DNA of 64,000 bases, taken from Neobittarella massiliensis (ex Bilen et al. 2018). GTDB taxonomy: Bacteria; Bacillota; Clostridia; Oscillospirales; Ruminococcaceae. The stretch lies in assembly GCF_900289145.1 (NCBI RefSeq), contig NZ_OKQO01000006.1:245736-309735 (forward strand). Reading direction: 5' to 3'. A model generated the notes under the pieces. That model did no database searches, was not told where the DNA came from, and worked only from the letters and a program-made list of their open reading frames with translations. Both the position numbers and the translations under genes were made by a program. This document shows, in pieces, positions 18,960 through 26,473 of the stretch (the first letter of the stretch is position 1; the number at the start of each line of letters is the position of its first letter).

Positions 18960-19357
18960 AAAAGATCATTACATACGGGACCTTCGATCTGCTCCATTAT
19001 GGACATATCAACTTGCTCAAACGGGCAAAGGCACTCGGCGACTATCTGATCGTTGCGCTATCGACCGATGCATTTAATTGGGACAGCAAACAAAAAAAGT
19101 GCTATTTTGGGTATGAGGAGCGCAAAAAACTGTTGGAAGCCATTCGCTATGTGGATCTGGTGATCCCCGAGACCTGCTGGGAACAAAAGGCGCAGGATAT
19201 ACAAGAATTTCACATCGAGACCTTTGTTATGGGCGATGACTGGGAAGGCAGATTTGATTACTTAAAAGAGTATTGCGAAGTTATATATCTGCCCCGAACG
19301 CCGGAAATATCGACCACCCAGATCAAAAATGATCTGGCCCTAAAAGACGAAAAATAA
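18956..19357 (+). CDS. tagD: Glycerol-3-phosphate cytidylyltransferase
   Basis: 133-residue enzyme that makes CDP-glycerol from CTP and sn-glycerol 3-phosphate. ITYGTFDLLHYGHINLLKRA holds the HXGH nucleotidyltransferase motif (residues 14-17), and RTPEISTTQIK near the end holds the RTxgISTT motif; the length matches TagD. ATG at 18956 overlaps the flippase stop and has GGGGAGAG upstream; a much longer in-frame reading starting at 18854 lies inside the flippase gene and is not used. As last gene before a strong terminator it supplies the donor for the glycerophosphotransferase at 16269-17507. Confidence 0.95.
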   Translation: MKKIITYGTFDLLHYGHINLLKRAKALGDYLIVALSTDAFNWDSKQKKCYFGYEERKKLLEAIRYVDLVIPETCWEQKAQDIQEFHIETFVMGDDWEGRFDYLKEYCEVIYLPRTPEISTTQIKNDLALKDEK

Positions 19358-19361
19358 AGTG

Positions 19362-19396
19362 AAAAGCGCAGTCCCGGTGCAGGACTGCGCTTTTTT
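19362..19396 (+). terminator. Intrinsic terminator of the rightward polysaccharide set
   Basis: AAAAGCGCAGTCC pairs with GGACTGCGCTTTT around a short loop and six T residues follow. It lies five bases after the cytidylyltransferase stop and can also work for the converging spoIIQ-like gene. Confidence 0.9.
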
Positions 19397-19414
19397 ATAG
19401 AGACAAATGGTACC

Positions 19415-20170
19415 TTACCCCCAGTACCCCGTGGGGTCCACATACTTCCCATCCTGTTTCAGCTCAAAGTGCAGGTGGGGGGCCAGCTTGCTCTCGTTGA
19501 CGCAGGATTTGGCGATGGTCCCGATCGGGTCGCCGGCGGATACTGCCTGCCCCTCTTTGACGGTGGTCTCGGGGCTCATGGCCTTGTAGATACCGGTGGC
19601 GCCGCCCTCGAACTCGATCTCGATCACGGTGCCCCACAGGTCGTCGTCTCTGATCGACTTGACGGTGCCGGCCGCGCAGGAGATCACCTGGGTGCCCACA
19701 TCGGCGGCGATGTCCACGCCATTATGGGTGCGCCAGTCGCCCAGTGTGGCGTCTTTCACCAGGTCCCCGCCGCTAAAGGGATTAATGGTCTCGCCAGAGA
19801 TCGGCGAGAGAAAGCCCCCAGTCGGCGCAGTTTGCGAGTTGTCCTGTGCATCTGGCGATGCGGATGAATCTGGCGATGTAGTAGATGCCGGTTCCGACGA
19901 TGACTGCGTATTTTGCTGTGCTGACGAGTCTTCGGACGGTTTGGCCTGATCCTCTACCGGTTTTTCCACGATCTGTGTATCCGAGGATTCCCATGATGGC
20001 GTTTCACTCCCTATGGCCTTGTTTTGCTTTTTGATGTCGTTCATCGTCCCGTTTATCAGGGCCCAGGATGCGATACCAGCGCCCAAAATGCAGGCCGCCA
20101 GCGCGATGTAAAATCCCTTACCGCTGAAAAACCGCTGGAATTTCGATTTGCCGTAATGCAGTTTTTGCAT
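19415..20170 (-). CDS. Membrane-anchored M23 (LytM) metallopeptidase, SpoIIQ-like
   Basis: 251 residues: a basic N-terminus, one membrane span at about residues 20-45, a serine/aspartate/glutamine-rich linker to about 125, then a LytM domain. The zinc ligands are all present: HNGVDIAA (histidine and aspartate) and HLHFEL. SpoIIQ, made in the forespore, forms a channel with SpoIIIAH across the septal space; unlike the degenerate Bacillus subtilis protein, the clostridial form keeps its ligands, as here. ATG at 20170 is preceded by GGAGGTGAC. The sporulation genes close by support the SpoIIQ reading, but a general cell-wall endopeptidase is possible. Confidence 0.72.
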   Translation of the reverse strand: MQKLHYGKSKFQRFFSGKGFYIALAACILGAGIASWALINGTMNDIKKQNKAIGSETPSWESSDTQIVEKPVEDQAKPSEDSSAQQNTQSSSEPASTTSPDSSASPDAQDNSQTAPTGGFLSPISGETINPFSGGDLVKDATLGDWRTHNGVDIAADVGTQVISCAAGTVKSIRDDDLWGTVIEIEFEGGATGIYKAMSPETTVKEGQAVSAGDPIGTIAKSCVNESKLAPHLHFELKQDGKYVDPTGYWG

Positions 20171-20223
20171 TGTAGTCACCTCCACCCATATTGTTGACAG
20201 CCCCGGTCATGGATATTCTGGCC

Positions 20224-20243
20224 GGGTCTATTTGGGTCTATTT
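20224..20243. repeat. Perfect 10-bp tandem duplication upstream of the spoIIQ-like gene
   Basis: GGGTCTATTT occurs twice back to back, about 55-75 bases before the spoIIQ-like start. It could be an operator. The rest of the gene-free stretch 20171-20522 is GC-rich and shows no convincing coding sequence or promoter to me. Confidence 0.5.
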
Positions 20244-20522
20244 ATATTGACCAGCCAAACAGTGCCCGGAGCGCCGCACCTCCAGCTCGCCGCTCTTTGA
20301 GTGCCCCTACCGGCGGTGCCGGCGCTGCTCAGGCTCCGCTCAGGATCAGCCGCCCATCGGGTGCCGCTTAAGCGCCCCATTAGACCGGCCCCCGTGCGCC
20401 CCAACGCCGTATCTCGCAAAAAGGCTTGCCTGCTCATCCGGCCCACTGTAAGAGAGCCCGCCGCCCGCTGGGTCTATAGCTGCTGTTTGGCGGATAAAAA
20501 CGATCTTTTCAAAATGTCAATA

Positions 20523-20566
20523 AAAAGCCCCGTCTTCCGTAGCTTTTACAGAAGACGGGGTTTTTA
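20523..20566 (-). terminator. Intrinsic terminator of the lipoprotein gene
   Basis: AAAAAGCCCCGTCTTC and GAAGACGGGGTTTTT form a strong stem about 20 bases past the stop of the leftward lipoprotein gene; T-rich tails on both strands make it potentially bidirectional. Confidence 0.88.
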
Positions 20567-20585
20567 TGCAATTTTGCGGGAACAG

Positions 20586-21155
20586 CTATTTGAGGACCTT
20601 TAACGTGTGGGCCATCTCGTCGAGCAACTCAAAATTCTTTTTAAAGTGCTCCTTTTCGCCGTTGAGGTAGATGACGTAATAGCTGCTTTCGTCCTCGAGA
20701 TAATAGATGCGGGCGCCCACCTTGTCGCCGCTCTTATTGATATCCAGGTCGTACCCCTGGGCGGCGGTGAATCCCTCAAAGGTGTAGTCCTGCAGCTTGC
20801 CCACAGTGGCGTACTTGAGCACATTGGCCAGGTCGGTCTCCTGGTACAGGCCGATGAACCCGGCCAGAGAGCTGATCTCGTTTTCCTTGATGCTCTCGCT
20901 GTCCTTGGCCAGGTGTCCCACTTGGATATTGACCTGCTGCTTTTTCCAGTCTGCCCCCAGCACCGCCTTGTCCACGCTGGAGAGCTGCTGGAACCCGTCG
21001 CGGTACTCGATCTGCAGGTAGCCGTCCTCGCTGACAAAATAGCCGCTGCCGTCGTAGTCGAAATAGGTGTCGGCAAAACTGGTGCAGCCGGCCAGCAGCA
21101 ATGTCGCCGCTGCCAGCAGCGCGATCAGCCGCCGTATCGTCTTAGATTGAATCAT
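20586..21155 (-). CDS. Putative lipoprotein of unknown function
   Basis: 189 residues. The N-terminus has basic residues, a hydrophobic stretch and the lipobox LLAGC, with cysteine at residue 24, so export and lipid attachment to the outer face of the membrane are likely. The mature part is an alpha/beta-looking domain rich in charged residues, with a repeated tyrosine-rich patch (YYLEDESSYYVIYLNGE) near 150. I do not recognise a family; it resembles small PsbP/DUF-type lipoproteins in general layout only. It stands alone, with its own terminator, between the spoIIQ-like gene and the divergent spoVA genes. Confidence 0.75.
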   Translation of the reverse strand: MIQSKTIRRLIALLAAATLLLAGCTSFADTYFDYDGSGYFVSEDGYLQIEYRDGFQQLSSVDKAVLGADWKKQQVNIQVGHLAKDSESIKENEISSLAGFIGLYQETDLANVLKYATVGKLQDYTFEGFTAAQGYDLDINKSGDKVGARIYYLEDESSYYVIYLNGEKEHFKKNFELLDEMAHTLKVLK

Positions 21156-21308
21156 GAGCTCGGTCCTCCCACCCGCGCCGCCGCATCCATTGCCGGCAGC
21201 GCCTGACGCACAATGTCATTTTTATTATTATAGCATATTTTGCCACGGTGACAACTGGCATAAACCGGCAGCACCACTCAAATACTACGAAAAAAGGGAG
21301 GGAAAGCC

Positions 21309-21752
21309 ATGCATATCTCAGATATGGAATACGACAAGATGGTAAAGAAATACTCGCCCAATTCGCCCATCTTTAAAAACTGCCTGGGTGCTTTTTTCAT
21401 TGGCGGGGCCATCTGCACCCTGGGTCAGGGCCTTATAAATCTGTACAGCTACCTGGGAGCCAGCAAGCTGGACGCCGCCACGCTCACCTCGGTGACGCTG
21501 GTGTTTTTGAGCGCACTGCTCACCGGCCTCGGCCTGTACGACGATATCGCCAAGGTCGCCGGCGCCGGCACGCTGGTGCCCATCACCGGCTTTGCCAACG
21601 CGGTGGTATCGCCGGCGCTGGAGTTCAAAGCCGAGGGCTATGTACTGGGCCTGGGGGCCAAGCTGTTCGTCATCTCGGGCCCGGTCATCGTGTACGGGGC
21701 CTGTGCGGCAGTGCTGTACGGGGCCATCGTATTCGTGATGGGGCTGGTCTGA
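21309..21752 (+). CDS. spoVAC: Stage V sporulation protein AC
   Basis: 147-residue membrane protein, one of the core SpoVA channel subunits that load dipicolinic acid into the developing spore and release it at germination; SpoVAC itself behaves as a mechanosensitive channel in Bacillus subtilis. The typical opening KKYSPNSPIFKNCLGAFF is followed by four hydrophobic segments, GLYDDIAKVAGAGTLVPITG being the conserved family patch shared with SpoVAE. ATG at 21309 follows GGGAGGG. First gene of the spoVAC-spoVAD-spoVAE cluster; forespore (sigma-G) expression is expected from family knowledge, but I could not place its promoter. Confidence 0.95.
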   Translation: MHISDMEYDKMVKKYSPNSPIFKNCLGAFFIGGAICTLGQGLINLYSYLGASKLDAATLTSVTLVFLSALLTGLGLYDDIAKVAGAGTLVPITGFANAVVSPALEFKAEGYVLGLGAKLFVISGPVIVYGACAAVLYGAIVFVMGLV

Positions 21753-21791
21753 TCGGCCGCCCATTATTATAGGAAAGAAGGCGTATTGCTG

Positions 21792-22802
21792 ATGATAGAA
21801 AAAGTGGGCAAAAGCACCTTGGCCCTGAGTGAGGGCCCTACCATACAGAGCTATGCCGCAGTGGGCGGCAAAAAAGAGCAGGAGGGCCCGCTGGGCAGAG
21901 AGTTCGACTTTACCGACACCGATACCACCTTCGGTGAAAAGACCTGGGAGAAAGCTGAGAGCGCCATCCAGAAAAAGGCGGTGACGCTGGCCCTGGAGAA
22001 AGCCAAGCTGGACAAAAAAGAGGTGGAGTACATCTTTGCCGGCGACCTGCTCAACCAGTGTATCGCCTCCTCTTTTGGCCTGCGCGAGTTCGGCATCCCT
22101 CTGGTGGGGCTTTATGGCGCCTGCTCCACCATGGCCGAGAGCCTGAGTCTGGCCAGCATCTTTATCGAGAGCGGCTGTGCCGCCCGCTGCGCGGCGGTGG
22201 CCTCATCGCATTTCTGCACCGCCGAGCGCCAGTACCGCCTGCCGCTTGCCTATGGCGGCCAGCGCACCCCCACCGCCCAGTGGACGGCCACCGGCGGCGG
22301 CTGCGTAGTGGTGCAAAAGGGCGGTGCCGGCCCGCGGGTGCGCCACATCACCTTTGGTAAGATCGTCGATCTGGGCATCACCGACGCCAACAACATGGGC
22401 GCAGCCATGGCTCCGGCGGCGGCCGACACCCTCAAAAATTACTTTGAGGATACCGGCACCACCCCTGGTGACTACGATCTCATCGCCACCGGCGATCTGG
22501 GTCAGGTGGGCAGCGAGCTGCTCTACGAGCTGCTGGGCATGGACAAGATCCACCTGCAGCCGCGGCACAAAGATTGCGGTCTGCTGCTCTTCGACCGCCA
22601 AACGCAAGACGTGCACGCCGGCGCCTCCGGCTGCGGCTGCAGCGCCACCGTGCTGTGCGCCCACATCCTGCGCCAGATGGCCGCCGGCAAACTGCGGGAT
22701 ATCCTGTTCATGGCCACCGGCGCGCTGCTGTCGCCCACCAGTTCGGCCCAAGGTGAATCGATACCCGGTATCGCCCACCTGGTGCACATCACCGCCGAGT
22801 AG
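21792..22802 (+). CDS. spoVAD: Stage V sporulation protein AD
   Basis: 336-residue soluble SpoVA subunit with a thiolase-like fold that binds dipicolinic acid. Conserved landmarks include FAGDLLNQCIASSFGLR, GLYGACSTMAESL and YRLPLAYGGQRTPTAQWT; the active-site-like GACSTM loop corresponds to the thiolase nucleophile region. Length equals the family norm. AGGAAAGAAGG lies upstream; ATG 21792 is listed, but TTG 21786 two codons earlier is an alternative with shorter spacing. It sits between spoVAC and spoVAE in the usual order. Confidence 0.96.
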   Translation: MIEKVGKSTLALSEGPTIQSYAAVGGKKEQEGPLGREFDFTDTDTTFGEKTWEKAESAIQKKAVTLALEKAKLDKKEVEYIFAGDLLNQCIASSFGLREFGIPLVGLYGACSTMAESLSLASIFIESGCAARCAAVASSHFCTAERQYRLPLAYGGQRTPTAQWTATGGGCVVVQKGGAGPRVRHITFGKIVDLGITDANNMGAAMAPAAADTLKNYFEDTGTTPGDYDLIATGDLGQVGSELLYELLGMDKIHLQPRHKDCGLLLFDRQTQDVHAGASGCGCSATVLCAHILRQMAAGKLRDILFMATGALLSPTSSAQGESIPGIAHLVHITAE

Positions 22803-22818
22803 AAGAGAGGGTTAAAAC

Positions 22819-23175
22819 ATGGATTATTTAAAGGCATTTATCGTCGGGGGCATCATCTGCGTCATCGGCCAGATCCTCATCGACAAGACCAAGCTGACCC
22901 CGGCCCGCATTCTGGTGGGCTACGTGGTGGCCGGCGTCGTGCTGGGGGCGCTGGGACTGTACCAGCCGCTGGTCGACTTTGCCGGCGCCGGCGCCAGCGT
23001 CCCGCTCAGCGGCTTTGGCAACCTGCTGGCCAAAGGCACTCTGCAGGCCGTGCAAAAAGACGGGCTGCTGGGCGCGCTTACCGGCCCGCTCACCGCCGGT
23101 GCCGCCGGCATCACCGCCGCGGTGCTGTTCGGGCTGCTGGTGGCGCTGATCTTTAAGCCCAAAGACAAATCGTGA
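22819..23175 (+). CDS. spoVAE: Stage V sporulation protein AE (SpoVAEb type)
   Basis: 118-residue membrane protein with about four hydrophobic segments. AFIVGGIICVIGQILID and LVDFAGAGASVPLSGFGNLL are the signature patches of the SpoVAE(b) subunit, which resembles SpoVAC. ATG at 22819 is preceded by AGAGAGGG. Last gene of the three-gene core set found in Clostridia; no spoVAF or gerA-type gene follows. Confidence 0.95.
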   Translation: MDYLKAFIVGGIICVIGQILIDKTKLTPARILVGYVVAGVVLGALGLYQPLVDFAGAGASVPLSGFGNLLAKGTLQAVQKDGLLGALTGPLTAGAAGITAAVLFGLLVALIFKPKDKS

Positions 23176-23248
23176 TCGCCACCCGTATCCGCTGCGCACC
23201 GAGATAGAGCCCCCGGCCCCAGTGTCAGCCGTTGCCGCCGTTCTGTCC

Positions 23249-23290
23249 AAAAAACGGTGTGCCGCCCCCACCCAGAGGACGGCACACCGC
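23249..23290 (-). terminator. Intrinsic terminator of rpsT
   Basis: Read leftward, CGGTGTGCCG pairs with CGGCACACCG and is followed by six T residues. It lies about 65 bases past the rpsT stop and faces the end of the converging spoVA genes. Confidence 0.88.
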
Positions 23291-23355
23291 CGGCAGCGAG
23301 AAACAGGCAAAAGAAAAAAGCAGCCCAGATGGTCTGCTTTTGAATACCTGCTTTA

Positions 23356-23616
23356 TTATGCGGAGGCGTTGAGCTTGCGGGCGAGGCTGGATTTTTTCCT
23401 GGCCGCACAGTTTTTGTGCAGGATCCCTTTGGTCACTGCCATGTCGATCTTCTTGATCGCGGTGTTGACCAGCTCCGCCTTGTTTTCGGTATTCTGCTCG
23501 AGAGCAATCTCGGCGGATTTGATGACAGTCTTCAGAGCAGACTTGACTATCTTGTTCTGGAGAGTTTTGGCCTGGGTGACTTTCACTCTCTTCTTCGCGG
23601 ATTTAATGTTCGGCAT
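23356..23616 (-). CDS. rpsT: 30S ribosomal protein S20
   Basis: 86-residue, lysine- and alanine-rich protein that binds 16S rRNA early in small-subunit assembly. [12 protein letters not shown] at the N-terminus and [19 protein letters not shown] near the C-terminus are diagnostic, and the length is standard. The ATG at 23616 has GGAGGTGCG upstream; a longer reading from 23649 is not needed. It is a single-gene unit with its own promoter and terminator and is placed head to head with gpr, as in many Firmicutes. Confidence 0.97.
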   Translation of the reverse strand: MPNIKSAKKRVKVTQAKTLQNKIVKSALKTVIKSAEIALEQNTENKAELVNTAIKKIDMAVTKGILHKNCAARKKSSLARKLNASA

Positions 23617-23652
23617 AATCGCACCTCCTTCGACCCGATAATCGTACAAGTT

Positions 23653-23681
23653 ATGTTATCATTTTTTGCGGGAGATTGCAA
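23653..23681 (-). promoter_or_regulatory. Sigma-A-type promoter of rpsT
   Basis: Read leftward: TTGCAA (23681-23676), 17-base spacer, TAACAT (23658-23653), about 37 bases before the rpsT start. Confidence 0.7.
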
Positions 23682-23715
23682 GCGTTTTTCTAAAAAAGAA
23701 CACCTAAAAAATTTT

Positions 23716-23804
23716 GTGGCCGCCGGGCGCCTATCCGTGCCCCGCCGAAAGCACCGCTTTGGGCGCGCGTGGTCCGGGCGCCGCCCGGCAGCGCCGGCGG
23801 CCAC
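23716..23804 (+). other. Long GC-rich inverted repeat between rpsT and gpr
   Basis: GTGGCCGCCGG at 23716-23726 is perfectly complementary to CCGGCGGCCAC at 23794-23804, with further pairing possible inside. It ends 29 bases before the gpr start, so a gpr transcript beginning upstream would carry a strong hairpin. Function unknown. Confidence 0.6.
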
Positions 23805-23833
23805 ACGAAAAACTGGAAAGAGAGGTGAGTGCC

Positions 23834-24688
23834 GTGTCTGTGCGCACCGACTTGGCAGTAGAGTGCATCGACCCCGCGCTGGTAAAAGACAGCGAAGAGC
23901 TGGCACACCACAGCCGCAAATGCGGCGGGGTGGAGGTGACGACCACCCACATCAAAACGGCGGCCATGGCCCAGAAGATCGGCAAACCGGTGGGCCGCTA
24001 TGTGACCGTCACCTTTGAAAACCTGCTGCACGGCCAAAACCAGTCGGATGAGATCATCGACTGCATCGCCGGTGAGATCGCCCCTCTGCTGCCAGAGAGC
24101 GGCGGCGTGCTGGTCATCGGTCTGGGCAACCCCGCCATCACCCCCGACGCCGTGGGCCCCCAGACCGCCGGCCAGGTGCTGGCCACCCGCCACATCCCCG
24201 TCGAGCTGGCCCAGCAGCTGGGTCTTGCGCTGCGCCCGGTATCGGTGCTGGCGCCGGGCGTACTGGGTCAGACCGGCATGGAGGTACAGGAGATCGCCCG
24301 CTCGCTGACCGGGGCCACCGCCCCCAGCTGTGCGGTGGTGATCGACGCGCTGGCCGCCGGCGACACCCAGCGTCTGGGCAGCACCATTCAGATATCCGAC
24401 GCCGGCATCGCCCCCGGCTCAGGGGTGGGCAACGCCCGCAAAGAGTTGTCGCAAAACACGCTGGGAGTGCCGGTCATCGCTATGGGGCTGCCCACGGTGG
24501 TGGACGCTGCGACTCTGGTAGAGCACTTTACCGGCCGTCCCTGCGACGCGGCCGGCAGCGCCATGATGGTCACCAACCGCGAGATCGATCTCATTTTAAA
24601 GCGGGGCTGTGCGGTGATGGCCGCCGCCCTCAACCGGGCGCTGCAGCCGAGCATTTCGCCTGAGGACATGCAGTACCTGGTGTCGTAG
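23834..24688 (+). CDS. gpr: GPR endopeptidase (spore protease)
   Basis: 284-residue aspartic endopeptidase (family A25) that degrades small acid-soluble spore proteins at germination. SVRTDLAVE at the N-terminus is the conserved propeptide/processing region, and IGLGNPAITPDAVGP near residues 96-110 is the family signature. The GTG at 23834 is chosen because AGAGAGG lies eight bases upstream; readings that begin further left run through the inverted repeat. It is followed 68 bases later by spoIIP, the same order as in Bacillus subtilis. Confidence 0.95.
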   Translation: MSVRTDLAVECIDPALVKDSEELAHHSRKCGGVEVTTTHIKTAAMAQKIGKPVGRYVTVTFENLLHGQNQSDEIIDCIAGEIAPLLPESGGVLVIGLGNPAITPDAVGPQTAGQVLATRHIPVELAQQLGLALRPVSVLAPGVLGQTGMEVQEIARSLTGATAPSCAVVIDALAAGDTQRLGSTIQISDAGIAPGSGVGNARKELSQNTLGVPVIAMGLPTVVDAATLVEHFTGRPCDAAGSAMMVTNREIDLILKRGCAVMAAALNRALQPSISPEDMQYLVS

Positions 24689-24755
24689 CGCCGCTGACAT
24701 ACCGCCGACGGCGGGCACATATACTACTACCCAGTGACTATCTGGGAGGTGCCCT

Positions 24756-25880
24756 ATGGCCAGGCGCAGTCGGACAAGGATCGCGACACAAAGGAAAAAA
24801 AGACAGGGGCGCGGCAAGGTGGTGCTTGCCGCGCTGACACTGGTGCTGTTGACGGTATACGGCAATCTCGATACGCTGGTGGGCTGGTACCAGAAATTTG
24901 CCGGCAAAAATGTGGCGATCGGCAGCCAGGTGTTCTCCGGCCTGTCGCCGTCAGAGAACAGGGCCAACCGCGACGACGATGAGGGCACCACCATTTTGGA
25001 AAAAGACGAGAGCTGGACCGATTTCAAGTCGCTCCTGCCCCCGCAGACCGAGCCCGCCGCCCCCGCCGACCAGCAGCGCCCCGAGGGCGCGCTGCCCATC
25101 GAGACGGTCAACCTCTCCACCAAAAAAGGCATCCCCTATAAATCGGGCGCCATCAACAACAAGACCGAGATGAGCGCTGAGCAGGTGCTTTCGGCACTGT
25201 CGGACGACGCCGACTTTAAAATACAGCTGGGCGCCTCCGAGCCACAGGTGCTCATCGTCCACACCCACGCCACCGAGAGCTATGAAAACTACGACCTGGG
25301 CTACTACGACCCAGGCGCCGCCTCGCGAAACGAGGACAACGCCCAGAACATGACCCGGGTGGGCGAGGCGCTGGTGGCTCAGCTCAACGCCGCCGGCATC
25401 TGTGCCATCCAGGATAAGACCCAACACGATAACCCCCAGTATACCGGCGCCTACGACCGCTCGCGCATCACCGTGCAGGAGTACCTCAAAAAGTACCCCT
25501 CCATCAAAGTGGTCATCGACGTGCACCGCGACGCCATACAGTACTCCGATGGCACCCGTGCCAAGCCCACCGCCCAGATCGAGGGCAAAAACGCCGCCCA
25601 GATCATGATGATCGTGGGCTGCAACACCAGCGACAACGAGCTGCCGGGGTACGCCAAGAACCTGCGCTTTGCCGCCGATCTGCAGGACGTGCTCGAGACC
25701 AGCTTTCCCGACCTCACCCGGCCCATCCTGTTCGACTACCGCTTTTACAACCAGGATCTCACCCCCGCCAACATCCTCATCGAGGTGGGCGGCCACGCCA
25801 ACACCTTGGGCGAGGCGGTGTACTCCGGCGAGCTCATCGGCCGCGGTTTGGCCCAATACCTCAAGGCCCGCGCCGGCTGA
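24756..25880 (+). CDS. spoIIP: Stage II sporulation protein P (cell-wall amidase/endopeptidase)
   Basis: 374 residues: a basic N-terminus, one membrane span at about residues 21-37, a proline-rich linker, then the SpoIIP hydrolase domain. IVHTHATESY, VIDVHRDAI and ILIEVGGHANT carry the expected zinc-binding histidines and glutamates. With SpoIID and SpoIIM it thins septal peptidoglycan during engulfment; neither partner is in this window. ATG at 24756 follows GGGAGGTG. A small membrane-protein gene follows. Confidence 0.95.
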   Translation: MARRSRTRIATQRKKRQGRGKVVLAALTLVLLTVYGNLDTLVGWYQKFAGKNVAIGSQVFSGLSPSENRANRDDDEGTTILEKDESWTDFKSLLPPQTEPAAPADQQRPEGALPIETVNLSTKKGIPYKSGAINNKTEMSAEQVLSALSDDADFKIQLGASEPQVLIVHTHATESYENYDLGYYDPGAASRNEDNAQNMTRVGEALVAQLNAAGICAIQDKTQHDNPQYTGAYDRSRITVQEYLKKYPSIKVVIDVHRDAIQYSDGTRAKPTAQIEGKNAAQIMMIVGCNTSDNELPGYAKNLRFAADLQDVLETSFPDLTRPILFDYRFYNQDLTPANILIEVGGHANTLGEAVYSGELIGRGLAQYLKARAG

Positions 25881-25929
25881 GCGGCGCCGCGTGAGCCGGC
25901 AGATGTCTCAAGATACAGGAGGTGCGCAG

Positions 25930-26196
25930 TTGCACAGAAAATACATCTCAGACCCCGATGCGCCCCGCCGGTTCTTTACCGCTTTTTTGCTCGCGCTGGC
26001 CATCATCTGCATGGCGCTGGCCATCGGGGTGGCGTTTTTCAATACCTACCAGATGATGCAGGGCCAGCTGCGGCTGCCCAAGCTGCCGCTCGAGCGCTGG
26101 GTCCACCGCGGCGGCGAGCTGGGCTACCGGCTGTTGCCCAGCGAGGTCAAGGTGCTCTGCCAGCTGGCCTACAGCTGGCTGGCGGCGCTGTTTTAA
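25930..26196 (+). CDS. Small single-span membrane protein of unknown function
   Basis: 88 codons from a TTG at 25930 that has CAGGAGGTGCGC just upstream, ending at 26196. The product has a basic head (HRKYISDPDAPRRFF), one strongly hydrophobic span at about residues 17-40 and a C-terminal half with WVHRGGELGYRLLPSEVKV. It lies 49 bases after spoIIP and before a strong terminator, so it is probably the last gene of the gpr-spoIIP unit. I recognise no family; a sporulation role is suggested only by position. Confidence 0.7.
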   Translation: MHRKYISDPDAPRRFFTAFLLALAIICMALAIGVAFFNTYQMMQGQLRLPKLPLERWVHRGGELGYRLLPSEVKVLCQLAYSWLAALF

Positions 26197-26226
26197 CTTT
26201 TGGCAGCGGCCTTAAAAAGAGAGATC

Positions 26227-26250
26227 GAGAGGGGAGACCCTCTCTTTTTT
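26227..26250 (+). terminator. Intrinsic terminator after the gpr-spoIIP unit
   Basis: GAGAGGG pairs with CCCTCTC around a GAGA-type loop and six T residues follow. Confidence 0.88.
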
Positions 26251-26320
26251 CTGCCCGCACCCGCGCCGGCGAGACCGCCGCCCCACAGCGGGAAAACTGC
26301 TGGTATTTTGCGGCCGGCTG

Positions 26321-26329
26321 TGGTACAAT
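26321..26329 (+). promoter_or_regulatory. Extended -10 promoter candidate for lepA
   Basis: TGGTACAAT has the TGn extension and TACAAT hexamer; no clear -35 box is seen. The leader to lepA at 26474 is about 140 bases and very GC-rich. Confidence 0.45.
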
Positions 26330-26473
26330 ACCTTAGCATATACCTTATAAAAGGGGCCGCTGCCCGGCAGCCGGCTCACGATAGATCCGTCGGCCGCCCC
26401 GGGCCCCGCTGGGGGACGAGCTGTGCCGACGGCAGGGGCCGCGCGACGGCGCGCCCCGAGACTTTAGCGCGAG

